Positions 24,550 to 33,120 of a stretch of 64,000 bases of DNA are shown here, piece after piece. Location: NCBI RefSeq assembly GCF_000023885.1, contig NC_013165.1, positions 2,046,001 through 2,110,000 of the forward strand, given 5' to 3'. A program made the position numbers and the translations under genes. Every line of letters starts with the position of its first letter. The stretch's first letter is position 1. Source of the DNA: Slackia heliotrinireducens DSM 20476 (GTDB taxonomy: Bacteria > Actinomycetota > Coriobacteriia > Coriobacteriales > Eggerthellaceae). The notes below the pieces were generated by a model. The model saw only the letters and a program-made list of their open reading frames with translations, did no database searches and was not told the origin of the DNA.

Positions 24550-24594
24550 GACAAGTTGTCGCTTATACTCTCCACAGCTAAGAGACATCTTGTC
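24550..24594. promoter_or_regulatory. Paired TetR-type operators
   Basis: GACAAGTTGTC at 24550-24560 is a perfect 5-1-5 dyad; GACATCTTGTC at 24584-24594 matches 9 of 11, and both are followed by GCT. They lie 34 bases apart between the divergent tetR and flavodoxin genes. Confidence 0.65.
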
Positions 24595-24614
24595 GCTAAT
24601 TGAAAGGACACATC

Positions 24615-25139
24615 ATGGCAAACCTCATCGTGTACTACTCCCGCAAGGGCGAGAACTACTGGGCCGGCGGCATCAAGAACATCGCCAAAGGCAACACCGA
24701 GCGCGTGGCCGAGTTCGTGCAGGAGGCCGTGGGCGGCGACCTGTTCGAGATCGAGACCGAAAAGACCTATTCGGCCAGCTACATGGAATGCATCGACGAC
24801 GCCAAGGCCGAGCTGCAGGCCGACGCCCGCCCGGAGCTGAAGCGCTATCTTGAAGATGCAGGCCTGAACATGGACGACTACGACACCATCTTCCTGGGCT
24901 ACCCCAACTGGTGGGGCACGTGCCCCATGTGCGTTTTCACGTTCCTGGAGCACTACGACCTGGCCGGCAAGCGCATCGTGCCCTTCTGCACCAACGAAGG
25001 TTCCGGCATGGGCGGAAGCGAAAAGCACCTGAAAAAGGTTTGCCCGGCCGCGAAGATCGAGCGCGGCCTGTCCATCACCGGCAACCAGGCCGCCCAGTCC
25101 AAGGACAAGGCTCAGGCCTGGGCACGCAAGTTCGCGTAA
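24615..25139 (+). CDS. Flavodoxin
   Basis: 174-residue flavodoxin-4-type protein. Start at 24615 is chosen for its GAAAGGA site. ANLIVYYSRKGENYWAGGIK contains a variant FMN loop; IFLGYPNWWGTCPMCVFTFL and FCTNEGSGMGGSEKHL are the other flavin contacts. First gene of a four-gene operon (SDR, SnoaL-like, cupin) under an apparent TetR operator. Distinct from the flavodoxin at 1661, with which it shares family only. Confidence 0.9.
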   Translation: MANLIVYYSRKGENYWAGGIKNIAKGNTERVAEFVQEAVGGDLFEIETEKTYSASYMECIDDAKAELQADARPELKRYLEDAGLNMDDYDTIFLGYPNWWGTCPMCVFTFLEHYDLAGKRIVPFCTNEGSGMGGSEKHLKKVCPAAKIERGLSITGNQAAQSKDKAQAWARKFA

Positions 25140-25157
25140 TTCGAAAGAGGCTTCATC

Positions 25158-25997
25158 ATGACCAACGAAGCGGTTCTCTGGACGGGCGCGGGGCAGATAG
25201 GCATGGCCATCGCCCGCCGCGTCGGCTACGGCAAGAAGATCCTCGTGGGCGACAAATCCATCGCCAACGCGAACGCCATCGCCAAGATCATGAACGAAGC
25301 CGGCTTCGACGTTGAGCCCTACGAGATGGACCTGTCAAGCCGCGAATCGATCCTGGGCATAATCGCACGGGCGCAGGAGCTGGGAGAAATAACCACGCTC
25401 ATCAACGCGGCGGGCGTCTCGCCCAGCCAGGCCCCGATCGAAACCATCCTGAAGGTGGACCTGTACGGCACCGCCGTGCTGCTGGAGGAAGTCGGCAAGG
25501 TCATAGCCCCCGGCGGCGTGGGCGTCACCATAAGCAGCCAGTCGGGCAAGCGCATGCCGCAGCTCACGCCCGAAGAGGACCGCGCGCTGGCCTGCACCCC
25601 CACCGAGGAGTTGCTCGACCTGCCGCTGCTCCAGCCCGAAAACGTGCGCGACACGCTGCACGCCTACCAGCTGGCCAAGCGTTGCAACGAGAAGCGCGTC
25701 ATGTTCGAGGCCTGCCGCTGGGGCGAAAAGGGCGCGCGCATCAACTCGATCAGCCCGGGCATCATCGTGACGCCGCTTGCGATTGACGAGTTCAACGGCC
25801 CGCGCGGCGACTTCTACAAGAACATGTTCGCCAAATGCCCGGCGGGGCGTCCCGGCACAGCCGACGAGGTGGGCGCGCTCGCCGAACTGGTGATGGGTCC
25901 GCAAGGCGCGTTCATCAGCGGCAGCGACTTCCTCATCGATGGCGGGGCCACCGCAAGCTACTACTACGGCCCGCTTCAACCCGAGAAGCAAGAATAG
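25158..25997 (+). CDS. Short-chain dehydrogenase/reductase
   Basis: 279-residue SDR. The N-terminal Rossmann motif is atypical: VLWTGAGQIGMAIARRVGYG instead of TGxxxGxG, with GAGQIG. INAAGVSPSQ replaces the usual NNAG, and the catalytic triad region is divergent (ISSQSGKRMPQL then a distant YQLAKRCN giving Tyr-x3-Lys). A C-terminal GAFISGSDFLIDGGATASYY is classic. Starts 18 bases after the flavodoxin stop. Substrate unknown. Confidence 0.9.
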   Translation: MTNEAVLWTGAGQIGMAIARRVGYGKKILVGDKSIANANAIAKIMNEAGFDVEPYEMDLSSRESILGIIARAQELGEITTLINAAGVSPSQAPIETILKVDLYGTAVLLEEVGKVIAPGGVGVTISSQSGKRMPQLTPEEDRALACTPTEELLDLPLLQPENVRDTLHAYQLAKRCNEKRVMFEACRWGEKGARINSISPGIIVTPLAIDEFNGPRGDFYKNMFAKCPAGRPGTADEVGALAELVMGPQGAFISGSDFLIDGGATASYYYGPLQPEKQE

Positions 25998-26050
25998 ACC
26001 GCACGCGTCGCACCGAAAGAAAACCTCTCGGTGCGTTTTAGGAGGAACCG

Positions 26051-26425
26051 ATGACCGACGAAGAGGCCTGCGCGCAGCTCTACCGCGACCTGTGCGACGC
26101 ATCCATGCGAAAGGACGCCGAGGGCATGGCGGCAGTGCTCGCCGACGACTATGCGCTGGTGCACATGACGGGCATGAGGCAGCCCAAGCGCGCATACATC
26201 GCCTCGGTGGTCGACGGCACGCTGAACTACTATTCGACGGAGCACGATTCCATCGAGGTGAGCATCGACCCCGACGGCAAGCACGCTTCCATCCGCGGGC
26301 GCTCGCGCGTGAACGCGGCCGTGTTCGGTGGCGGCCGCCATACCTGGCGCCTGCAGCAGGACCTTCAAGCCGAAAAACGGGACGGCGTATGGCTTCTGAC
26401 GGAATCGTATGCCTCGACGTATTAA
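26051..26425 (+). CDS. SnoaL/NTF2-like (DUF4440-type) protein
   Basis: 124-residue cone-shaped alpha+beta-barrel protein of the nuclear-transport-factor-2 superfamily. The pattern DLCDASMRKDAEGMAAVLAD then DYALVHMTGMRQPKRAYI and a C-terminal LTESYASTY fits DUF4440/SnoaL-like_3 proteins, which act as small-molecule isomerases/hydrolases or binding proteins. AGGAGGA precedes the start. Third gene of the TetR-controlled operon. Confidence 0.85.
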   Translation: MTDEEACAQLYRDLCDASMRKDAEGMAAVLADDYALVHMTGMRQPKRAYIASVVDGTLNYYSTEHDSIEVSIDPDGKHASIRGRSRVNAAVFGGGRHTWRLQQDLQAEKRDGVWLLTESYASTY

Positions 26426-26447
26426 ACAACCAGCACAGGAGGAAACC

Positions 26448-26879
26448 ATGAGCACAACAACGGACAAGGCGGAGTTCGAACGCATCGACGCATTCGGCGT
26501 CGGCGAGCCGAACCCCTACGGTGCGTATTTCACCGGCGAGTCGTACCTGAACGTGTTGACCCCCCAAGGCTACGCCCCAGGCGTCGTGAACGTGACGTTC
26601 GAACCGGGCTGCCGCAACTTCTGGCACATCCACCACGCAAGCAAGGGCGGCGGGCAGCTTCTGCTGTGCACCGCAGGTGAGGGATGGTATCAGGAATGGG
26701 GCAAGCCTGCCCAGCGGCTCGTGCCGGGCACGGTCGTGTGCATCCCGCCGGAAGTGAAGCACTGGCACGGTGCGGCGGCCGACAGCTGGTTCAGCCACCT
26801 TTCGGTCGAAGTTTCCGGAGAGAACTCGTCCACCGAGTGGCTCGAGCCGGTTTCCGACGAGGAATACGCGGCGCTGTAG
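26448..26879 (+). CDS. Cupin-domain protein
   Basis: 143-residue cupin; start at 26448 after AGGAGGA. Metal-ligand His residues are visible in NFWHIHHASKGGGQLLLC (cupin motif 1: HxH...E region) and in GTVVCIPPEVKHWHGAAAD (motif 2: P...H). Often found together with carboxymuconolactone-decarboxylase or SDR genes as small redox/isomerase operons in anaerobes. Last gene of the operon, with a terminator 24 bases downstream. Confidence 0.9.
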   Translation: MSTTTDKAEFERIDAFGVGEPNPYGAYFTGESYLNVLTPQGYAPGVVNVTFEPGCRNFWHIHHASKGGGQLLLCTAGEGWYQEWGKPAQRLVPGTVVCIPPEVKHWHGAAADSWFSHLSVEVSGENSSTEWLEPVSDEEYAAL

Positions 26880-26902
26880 GCCGCCCCGCAACGATCCGAC
26901 GC

Positions 26903-26940
26903 AAACCCCGTTAAGCGCTTAACTGCGGGGTTTTCCTTTA
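26903..26940 (+). terminator. Terminator of the flavodoxin-SDR-cupin operon
   Basis: Outer arms AAACCCCG (26903-26910) and CGGGGTTT (26926-26933) enclose an inner TTAAGCGCTTAA palindrome, followed by TTCCTTT. Also lies downstream of the convergent MocR gene. Confidence 0.7.
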
Positions 26941-26963
26941 CGCATCGGCTTCGCAAAGCCGAA

Positions 26964-28430
26964 CTACCGGCGCCAAGCGCGCGCGAGGGCTTCCACCCCG
27001 GCGGGAATGTCTTCGGGTTTGATGGACGAGAACCCCACCATCAGGCTTTCCTCAGGTGCGGAGCGCGAAAACCACATACGCTGCGTCCCGTAGACCGCCG
27101 CCCCTTCCCGTCTGGCGCTCGAAATGAGCTCCTGCTGCGTCATGCCGTTGGGAACGGACACGTACAGATGCATGCCAGAATGCTGCCCGGATATGCGTAT
27201 GCTGTCGCCGAACGCGTCCGTAAGCCCGGACAGAAGCGCGTCGTGGCGCTTGCGCATGAGCTTCGTCATGCGGCGAATGTGCTGGTCCCAGTATCCTTCG
27301 GCCATGAACCGCGCCAGCACCTCCTGCTCCAGCCACGGAATGCTGGGGTGGGCGTAGTTGAACAGACGGAAATAGCGCCCCAGAAGCTTGGGCGGCAGCA
27401 CCAGATAGGCCACGCGCATGCTGGGCGACAGGACCTTCGAAACGTTGCACATATATATGACGCGGCTGTAGGCGTCGAGGGACTGCAGGCTGGGTATGGG
27501 CGCGGTCTCGTAGCGGTACTCGTTGCAGCTGTCGTCCTCGATGATGTACGCGTTGTTCTGCTGCGCCCACTTCAGAAGGCGTGTTCGGGCGTCGATCGCC
27601 ATGATGCGCCCCGTGGGGAACTGGTGCGACGGCGTGCAGAACACGATCTTCGGGCGGTAACGCTCCAGCGCCTCGAAATAGGCGTCCATGCCGCAATCGG
27701 ACGGCAGCGGCACCAGACCGAACCCCATGCGCTGGGCCACTTCGCTAACCGTGGCGTAGCCAGGCTCCTCCAACCCTACCGTGTGGTGCTCCCGCGAGAA
27801 CAGCTGGAACACCGTGGCCAGCGACCCGTCGGTACCCGATTGAGGAATCACCTGCTCAGGCACGCAATCGACGCCTCTTGCCCGCTTGAGGTACGCACAT
27901 ATCTGTCGGCTGAGCTCGTTGGGTTCGGAAGTGTAGGCATAACGTCCCAGCTCGGGTATGACCGACGAGTGGAGCATCTCCCCCACCAGCCGGTACCACG
28001 TTTTCACAGGGAACGAATCATCGGGAAGGTTCGCATAGGAGAAATCGTAGAGAGCCTGTCCGCCTTGGAGGTTCTCGGCGAAAAAAGCATCCTGGCTGCG
28101 CGATTCGACCGACCGCTGCACGTTCTTCTCGATGGTAGAATCTCGCGTCATCTGCAGAAACCCGGTATCCAGCTTTTCGACCACATACCCGCTGCGCGCC
28201 ATGTTGCGCACGTACCCTTCGACGGCGAGCTGGAGGTAGGCCTGCTCCACCGTGGTGTGCGACACCCCCAGATGCCCGCAGAGCTTGCGTATCGAAGGCA
28301 GCCGATCGCCCGCAGCCAACGACCCGTCGACGATGGCACCGCTCACCTGCCGGTAAATCTGGCGGTACAGAGGCTCCAACGACCCCTCGTCGACCGAAAG
28401 CATGATTTCGCGCTGTTTCGAACGTGCCAT
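26964..28430 (-). CDS. MocR/PdxR-type regulator (GntR HTH fused to aminotransferase)
   Basis: 488-residue fusion regulator. Residues about 1-75 are a GntR winged helix (LYRQIYRQVSGAIVDGSLAA, RLPSIRKLCGHLGVSHTTVE). The remainder is a fold-type-I aminotransferase domain with IPQSGTDGSLATVFQLFSRE, VFCTPSHQFPTGRIM, YIIEDDSCNEYRYE, and the PLP lysine in CNVSKVLSPSMRVAYL. Such proteins bind PLP and a small effector rather than catalyse. Divergent from the molybdoenzyme operon, with direct repeats between, so it may control that operon. Confidence 0.93.
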   Translation of the reverse strand: MARSKQREIMLSVDEGSLEPLYRQIYRQVSGAIVDGSLAAGDRLPSIRKLCGHLGVSHTTVEQAYLQLAVEGYVRNMARSGYVVEKLDTGFLQMTRDSTIEKNVQRSVESRSQDAFFAENLQGGQALYDFSYANLPDDSFPVKTWYRLVGEMLHSSVIPELGRYAYTSEPNELSRQICAYLKRARGVDCVPEQVIPQSGTDGSLATVFQLFSREHHTVGLEEPGYATVSEVAQRMGFGLVPLPSDCGMDAYFEALERYRPKIVFCTPSHQFPTGRIMAIDARTRLLKWAQQNNAYIIEDDSCNEYRYETAPIPSLQSLDAYSRVIYMCNVSKVLSPSMRVAYLVLPPKLLGRYFRLFNYAHPSIPWLEQEVLARFMAEGYWDQHIRRMTKLMRKRHDALLSGLTDAFGDSIRISGQHSGMHLYVSVPNGMTQQELISSARREGAAVYGTQRMWFSRSAPEESLMVGFSSIKPEDIPAGVEALARAWRR

Positions 28431-28495
28431 CTACCCCCCCAAAGGTGACGAACCGCGGCATTTCCCTCTTTGGAACTCGCGAAAGTATAGCAAAT

Positions 28496-28532
28496 TGTCC
28501 GTATCGGTTTAAACCCATCTGTCCGTACCGTA
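28496..28532. promoter_or_regulatory. Direct-repeat operator candidate (MocR type)
   Basis: TGTCCGTATCGGT (28496-28508) and TGTCCGTACCGTA (28520-28532) are direct repeats sharing TGTCCGTAYCG, 24 bases apart, in the gap between mocR and the molybdoenzyme gene. MocR-family proteins commonly bind spaced direct repeats, so this is the best operator candidate here. Confidence 0.5.
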
Positions 28533-28591
28533 TTTTCTCAGCGCTCAATAAAATGCAGGGCACCGGAAGATACGGAAAGGAAGGAAGACAG

Positions 28592-30883
28592 ATGGAGAGA
28601 TCTCATCTCAGCACGCTCAGCCGCCGCGGCTTCATGAAGGGCTCGGCGCTGGCAAGCTTGGGCCTGGGGGTTGGCCTGAGCGGACTGACCGGTTGCGCAC
28701 CCACCGAGGCGCCGAAGGCCGATCAGCCTGCCGCCGAGACGACCGACGCAGCCACCAGCGGCTACCAGTACGAGCCCGAGACGTCCGAGGGCGAATGGAT
28801 CCACACCGCATGCCAACGCAACTGCTTCGACACCTGCATGATTCTGGCGAAGGTGGTCGACGGCACCCTGGTCAAGGTCAAGGGCGACCCCGACAACCCC
28901 TACACCGCAGGCGGCCTGTGCGTGAAGACGCAGAGCTACGTGGACTGGACCTACAGCGAGGAGCGCATCCTGTACCCGCTGCGCCGCACCGGCACCAAGG
29001 GCCCCGGCTGCACGTTCGAGCGCATCAGCTGGGATGACGCCATCGAGGAGATCACCACCAAGTGGAAGGACATCATCGACCAGTACGGCGGAGAGGCCAT
29101 CACCTGGAGCCGCTACCAGGGCAACCAGGGCAGCCTGAACCGCCGCGTGCTCGAGCCCCTGTTCTTCAAGATGGGCGCCACCTACTGCGAAGGCTCCATG
29201 TGCAACAACGGCTACGTGCACAGCCTCCCCTACACCACGGCCGGCGTTCCCGTGATGCGCGCCGAGGCCATCGCCGAGAAGAGCCTTTACATCAGCTGGG
29301 CGCATAACCCGGCGGCCACGTCGCTGCACACCATGAAGTTCATCAAGGAGATGAACAAGAACGGCGGCAAGATCGTGGTCATCAACCCCGTCGCCACCGT
29401 CGAGACCATGTGGGCAGACGTGTTCGTGCAGCTGAAGGCCGGCACCGACGTGGCCTTCGCCCTGGGCATCGGCAAGTATCTGCTCGACAACGACATGTAC
29501 GACGCCGAATGGATCGAGCAGTGGGCGCAGGGTCTGGACGACTACAAGGCCGAATGCGACGAGTGGCCCGCAGACCGCGTGGCCGAGGTGTGCGGCGTTC
29601 CCGCCGAGCAGGTGGCCCAGGTGGCCGAGCTTCTGTGGGAGAACCGCGAGAACGCATGCCTGAAGACCGGCCTGTGCCTGGGCCGTCGCCTGAACGGCGG
29701 CATGAGCCACATCTCCATCAAGTGCCTGTCCGGCCTGGTGGGCCATCCCGAAATGTACTTCAACATGACCAGCTCCGGCGGCCTGCAGCTGTTCAGCAAC
29801 GGCGCACCTGCCATGCAGGACACCATGTTCGAAGGCAAACTTCCCAGCGAGGCCGAGCCCGTGGGCACCGTGCGCAACTACTCCAGCCCCGACCTGGGCA
29901 AGGTTCTGACCAGCCAGAACTACGGCGAGGATCACAACTTCGCCGACAACCCGATTCGTTCCATCATGTTCTTCGGCAACAACGCCATGGTCAGCCACCC
30001 CAACCTGAACCTGGTGAAGGAAGGTCTCATGCGCGAAGACCTGTTCACGGTGGTGCACGACCTGTTCATGACCGACACCTGCGACTACGCCGACATCATC
30101 CTGCCTGCGCCGACGAACTTCGAGTACGAGGAGTTCAACGGCGGTTACGGCCACAACTACGCCGTCCACAACCAGCCGGTCATCGAGACCATGGGCGAGT
30201 GCGTGGCCAACTGGGATCTGTGCAACCGTTTGGGCCAGGCCATGGGCTTCGACGACGAGGCCTTCCATCGCGACGAGCAGTGGTTCCGCGACCTGTTCAT
30301 GACCGACAAGCCCTTCACCTACGAAGAGTTCGTCGAGAAGGGATGGATCGACTGCGAGCCCAAGACCTTCGACGAGGCCGTTTACAACGGAGAAGGCTTC
30401 AAGACCCCCAGCGGCAAGTTCCAGTTCGCAAGTGACGAGCTTGAGCACGACCACGGCACGCGCGCCCCGCACTACGTGGACGACCCCGAGAGCCTGCAGG
30501 GCGACCCGGAGCTTCTGGCGAAGTATCCTCTGGCGCTCATCTCCGCAAGCGCTAAGGAATACCTGAACGGCATGTTCGGCAACATGCCCGACAACAACCT
30601 TCTGTTCGAGGAGAACTACCTGTACATCGATGCCGAAGAGGCCGAGGAGCGCGGCATCGCCGACGGCGACGAGGTCATCGTGCGCAATGACCGCGGCGAG
30701 CTGCACCGCATCGCCCGCGTGCTTGAGAACCGCATCGCCGAGCACACCGTGTACACCTACCCCAGCACCTGGGACAAGTTCGCCAACTACCAGACGGTGA
30801 ACTTCCTGACCACCGACGCCCGTGCAGACATCGGCCGCGGCGTGTCGTTCCAGAGCTGCCTGGTGGAAGTCGAAAAGGCATAA
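28592..30883 (+). CDS. Tat-exported molybdopterin oxidoreductase (DMSO-reductase family)
   Basis: 763-residue catalytic subunit. Start at 28592 after GGAAGGAAG; the longer frame upstream lacks a signal. Tat signal LSRRGFMKG is followed by a hydrophobic stretch and LTGC, so a lipoprotein-like anchor is possible. The 4Fe-4S ligands are TACQRNCFDTCMIL and a later GGLCVK. Molybdopterin domains follow: ITWSRYQGNQGSLNRR, a probable metal-ligand area YCEGSMCNNGYVH, LFMTDTCDYADIILPAPTNF, and a C-terminal DGDEVIVRNDRGEL. Related enzymes in this bacterial group reduce or dehydroxylate diet- and host-derived small molecules. Substrate and metal ligand not assigned. Confidence 0.92.
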   Translation: MERSHLSTLSRRGFMKGSALASLGLGVGLSGLTGCAPTEAPKADQPAAETTDAATSGYQYEPETSEGEWIHTACQRNCFDTCMILAKVVDGTLVKVKGDPDNPYTAGGLCVKTQSYVDWTYSEERILYPLRRTGTKGPGCTFERISWDDAIEEITTKWKDIIDQYGGEAITWSRYQGNQGSLNRRVLEPLFFKMGATYCEGSMCNNGYVHSLPYTTAGVPVMRAEAIAEKSLYISWAHNPAATSLHTMKFIKEMNKNGGKIVVINPVATVETMWADVFVQLKAGTDVAFALGIGKYLLDNDMYDAEWIEQWAQGLDDYKAECDEWPADRVAEVCGVPAEQVAQVAELLWENRENACLKTGLCLGRRLNGGMSHISIKCLSGLVGHPEMYFNMTSSGGLQLFSNGAPAMQDTMFEGKLPSEAEPVGTVRNYSSPDLGKVLTSQNYGEDHNFADNPIRSIMFFGNNAMVSHPNLNLVKEGLMREDLFTVVHDLFMTDTCDYADIILPAPTNFEYEEFNGGYGHNYAVHNQPVIETMGECVANWDLCNRLGQAMGFDDEAFHRDEQWFRDLFMTDKPFTYEEFVEKGWIDCEPKTFDEAVYNGEGFKTPSGKFQFASDELEHDHGTRAPHYVDDPESLQGDPELLAKYPLALISASAKEYLNGMFGNMPDNNLLFEENYLYIDAEEAEERGIADGDEVIVRNDRGELHRIARVLENRIAEHTVYTYPSTWDKFANYQTVNFLTTDARADIGRGVSFQSCLVEVEKA

Positions 30884-30906
30884 CGGCTCCGCGCCGAGCA
30901 AGCAAT

Positions 30907-30936
30907 GCGGGGCGCAGGCCTGCAACTGCGCCCCGC
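30907..30936 (+). repeat. Intercistronic hairpin
   Basis: Perfect 10-base-pair stem GCGGGGCGCA / TGCGCCCCGC without a T-run, between the catalytic and Fe-S subunit genes. Likely an mRNA-stabilising or partial-attenuation element. Confidence 0.6.
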
Positions 30937-31005
30937 CCCTAACCAGATGATCCCAACCTGCGGACGAACCGCGACCCGCAGGGTTTTCGAAAAAGGAGAA
31001 GAACA

Positions 31006-31527
31006 ATGAGCCAGATGGGATTCCTGCTCGATCAGAAATACTGCATCGGCTGCCAGACCTGCCAGCATGCCTGCCGCGTGCGCCACGGCTTGGAGCCGGG
31101 AACCTACCCGCGCAAGGCCACCAGCAGCCAGATTCAGGTCGTCGGCCCGTTTTTGAGCATGGCCTGCAACCACTGCACCGCCCCGGCATGCGTGGCCGTC
31201 TGCCCCGTAGGCGCTCTCACCAAGCGCGAGGATGACGGCATCGTCGTCCACGACCCTGAGATCTGCATCGGATGCCTTTCCTGCCAGCAGGCCTGCCCCT
31301 ACGACCACCCGCAGCTGAACACCATCACCGGCAAGATGGTCAAATGCGACATGTGCGCCGCCCTGCAGGACAAGGGCGAAACCCCTGCCTGCGTTGAGGC
31401 TTGCCCCGTCAAGGTGCTCACCGTGGGCACCATCGAGGATTTGGAAGCCCAGGGCGGAGTAAAGGAAGGCGTCGATTTCACCTACGCCGAAACCGAGCCC
31501 AACTTCCGCTTCATCCCCATCGATTAA
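31006..31527 (+). CDS. 4Fe-4S electron-transfer subunit (DmsB/NrfC-like)
   Basis: 173-residue ferredoxin-like subunit with four 4Fe-4S cluster motifs: CIGCQTCQHACRV, CNHCTAPACVAVCPVG, CIGCLSCQQACPY, and a fourth set KCDMCAALQ with CVEACPV. This is the DmsB/PsrB layout. It would pass electrons between the molybdoenzyme and a membrane partner. Start follows AAAAGGAGAA. No signal peptide, so it is probably co-exported with the Tat-bearing catalytic subunit. Confidence 0.93.
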   Translation: MSQMGFLLDQKYCIGCQTCQHACRVRHGLEPGTYPRKATSSQIQVVGPFLSMACNHCTAPACVAVCPVGALTKREDDGIVVHDPEICIGCLSCQQACPYDHPQLNTITGKMVKCDMCAALQDKGETPACVEACPVKVLTVGTIEDLEAQGGVKEGVDFTYAETEPNFRFIPID

Positions 31528-31540
31528 CCCCTCAACCTGT

Positions 31541-31579
31541 GCCGGCGGCCTTGTCCCCTCCCAGCCGCCGGCGCGTTTT
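31541..31579 (+). terminator. Hairpin terminator after the Fe-S subunit
   Basis: Nine-base-pair stem GCCGGCGGC / GCCGCCGGC (31541-31549, 31564-31572) followed by GCGTTTT. May lower expression of the chaperone and membrane genes relative to the enzyme subunits. Confidence 0.6.
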
Positions 31580-31645
31580 GCAAACCTCGATTCCGCAATC
31601 GAGCCACCCCGCGTCCATCCGCCAGAACCGTACCAAGGAGCAACC

Positions 31646-32338
31646 ATGACCGGCATCAACACACCGTTCGAGAACAACGCCGAATACGCCGACTTCGCCC
31701 TGTATCGTTCGCAGATGTACGCTGCTGCATCGGCCGCATTCACCACCGAACCGACCTGCGAGGAACTGCAGACCCTGGTGGAAGCCGCCTGTGCATCCGA
31801 CGGCTCCGACTGCCTTCGCGATTGCGAACTCAACCTGTTCGAGCACCTGCAGACCTACCGCGACGAGGATCCCTCTGAACTGCGGACCCGCGTGGCGACG
31901 GAATATGCCGAGCTGTTCGTAGGACCGCGCCCTCCGCTGGCCCCCTTGTACGAGTCGGTCTACGTCGGCGCCGTGAAACGGCTGAACACCGATGTGACCA
32001 TGCAGGTGCGCAGGTTCTACGAGAACCACGGGTTCACGGCGGTCAACCGCAACAGGGTGCCCAACGACCATATCGGCCTTGAGCTTGAATTCATGGCGCG
32101 GCTCTGCGCGCTGGAGGCCGAAGCCGCGATGCGCGACGACCATGCCGAATGCGACCGGCTTCGCCATGTGCAGCTGGAGTTTTTGGCACTGCACCTGTCC
32201 GCCTGGGTGGACCTGTTCGCTTCCCGCCTGTCCCAGGCGTGGTGTGCGGATTACTACGACGCATGGGCGCGCTTCGTCCAGAGCTTCATAAAAGAGGACG
32301 ACGCCTACCTGAGCGCATCTTTGGGCATTGCCGCCTAG
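31646..32338 (+). CDS. TorD/DmsD-family molybdoenzyme chaperone
   Basis: 230-residue all-helical cytosolic chaperone that holds the apo-catalytic subunit and its Tat signal until cofactor is inserted. The segment YAELFVGPRPPLAPLYESVY and PNDHIGLELEFMARLCALE (containing the family's E-P-D-H-like PNDHIG) are diagnostic. It also has a C-terminal SAWVDLFASRL. Context with the Tat-exported molybdoenzyme confirms the role. Confidence 0.92.
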   Translation: MTGINTPFENNAEYADFALYRSQMYAAASAAFTTEPTCEELQTLVEAACASDGSDCLRDCELNLFEHLQTYRDEDPSELRTRVATEYAELFVGPRPPLAPLYESVYVGAVKRLNTDVTMQVRRFYENHGFTAVNRNRVPNDHIGLELEFMARLCALEAEAAMRDDHAECDRLRHVQLEFLALHLSAWVDLFASRLSQAWCADYYDAWARFVQSFIKEDDAYLSASLGIAA

Positions 32339-32391
32339 CGGCGAGCCGCCCCTGCCGACATCCCCACAGAACAACGATTGGAGCGACGTTC

Positions 32392-33081
32392 ATGGAGGTC
32401 ATCCTCTGTCTGATTGTCACCTCGATCGCCGTCTGGCTGCTGCGAAAACCCATTGCGAAGGCCCCTTGGGCCTTCTATATAGCAGCCGCGGCGTTGAGCC
32501 TGGCGTTCGGAACCGGTCTTGTTTCAAACTTGAGCTATCAAGCCGCCATGTTGCTCACGCCCGTCATGAGACGCTGCGAGCTTGCCTTCGCGCTGCTGGC
32601 CGTCGTCATGTTCACAGGCATCCTTCCCAAGGACTCGAAACTGCGCCTGCAGCTTGTCCCCATCCGCGGGTATTTGGCCATCATCGCGGCAATTCTGGCA
32701 TCCTGCCACATCTTCCTGTATGGAAGGGCCTACCTTGCGAAAGTCGGGGTGGCCTTCGGCGGGTTGAACACCGCCACCTATGCCGCCCTCGCCTTCGCCG
32801 TCGCGTTGGCGGTGCTGCTGGCCGTGCTCTCCGTAACGTCGGTGCGCATGGTGCGCCACCGCATGAGCCCACAATCTTGGCGCACGTTGCAGAAGGCGTC
32901 GTACGTGTTCTTCCCTCTGATCGGCGTGCATGCGCTGCTCATGATCGGACCCGCAGCGCTTGCGGGAGGCCCGTCGGCCGGCAACGCCTTGGCGTATCTG
33001 GTCGTCATCGTCGCCTACATCGCCGCACGGCTCGCCCGAGCGGCCGCGGACAGACGCGGGGTCTGCGACGACGCACGGTAG
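32392..33081 (+). CDS. b-type cytochrome-like membrane protein (ferric-reductase/MsrQ-like)
   Basis: 229-residue integral membrane protein with about six hydrophobic segments. Candidate haem-ligand histidines occur in ILASCHIFLY (near residue 105) and FFPLIGVHALLM (near residue 180); WRTLQKASYVFFPLIGVHAL resembles the YedZ/MsrQ helix. It would oxidise menaquinol and hand electrons to the Fe-S subunit. Start at 32392 is preferred but has only a weak ribosome site (GGAGCG). Last gene of the molybdoenzyme operon. Confidence 0.78.
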   Translation: MEVILCLIVTSIAVWLLRKPIAKAPWAFYIAAAALSLAFGTGLVSNLSYQAAMLLTPVMRRCELAFALLAVVMFTGILPKDSKLRLQLVPIRGYLAIIAAILASCHIFLYGRAYLAKVGVAFGGLNTATYAALAFAVALAVLLAVLSVTSVRMVRHRMSPQSWRTLQKASYVFFPLIGVHALLMIGPAALAGGPSAGNALAYLVVIVAYIAARLARAAADRRGVCDDAR

Positions 33082-33085
33082 AACC

Positions 33086-33114
33086 TTGACAAGAGCTGCC
33101 CACCCCGTTATAAA
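33086..33114 (+). promoter_or_regulatory. Sigma-70-type promoter of the riboswitch-MATE unit
   Basis: TTGACA (33086-33091) and TATAAA (33109-33114) with exactly 17 bases between. Expected transcription start is near 33121, where the riboswitch P1 stem begins. Confidence 0.8.
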
Positions 33115-33120
33115 GAAACG

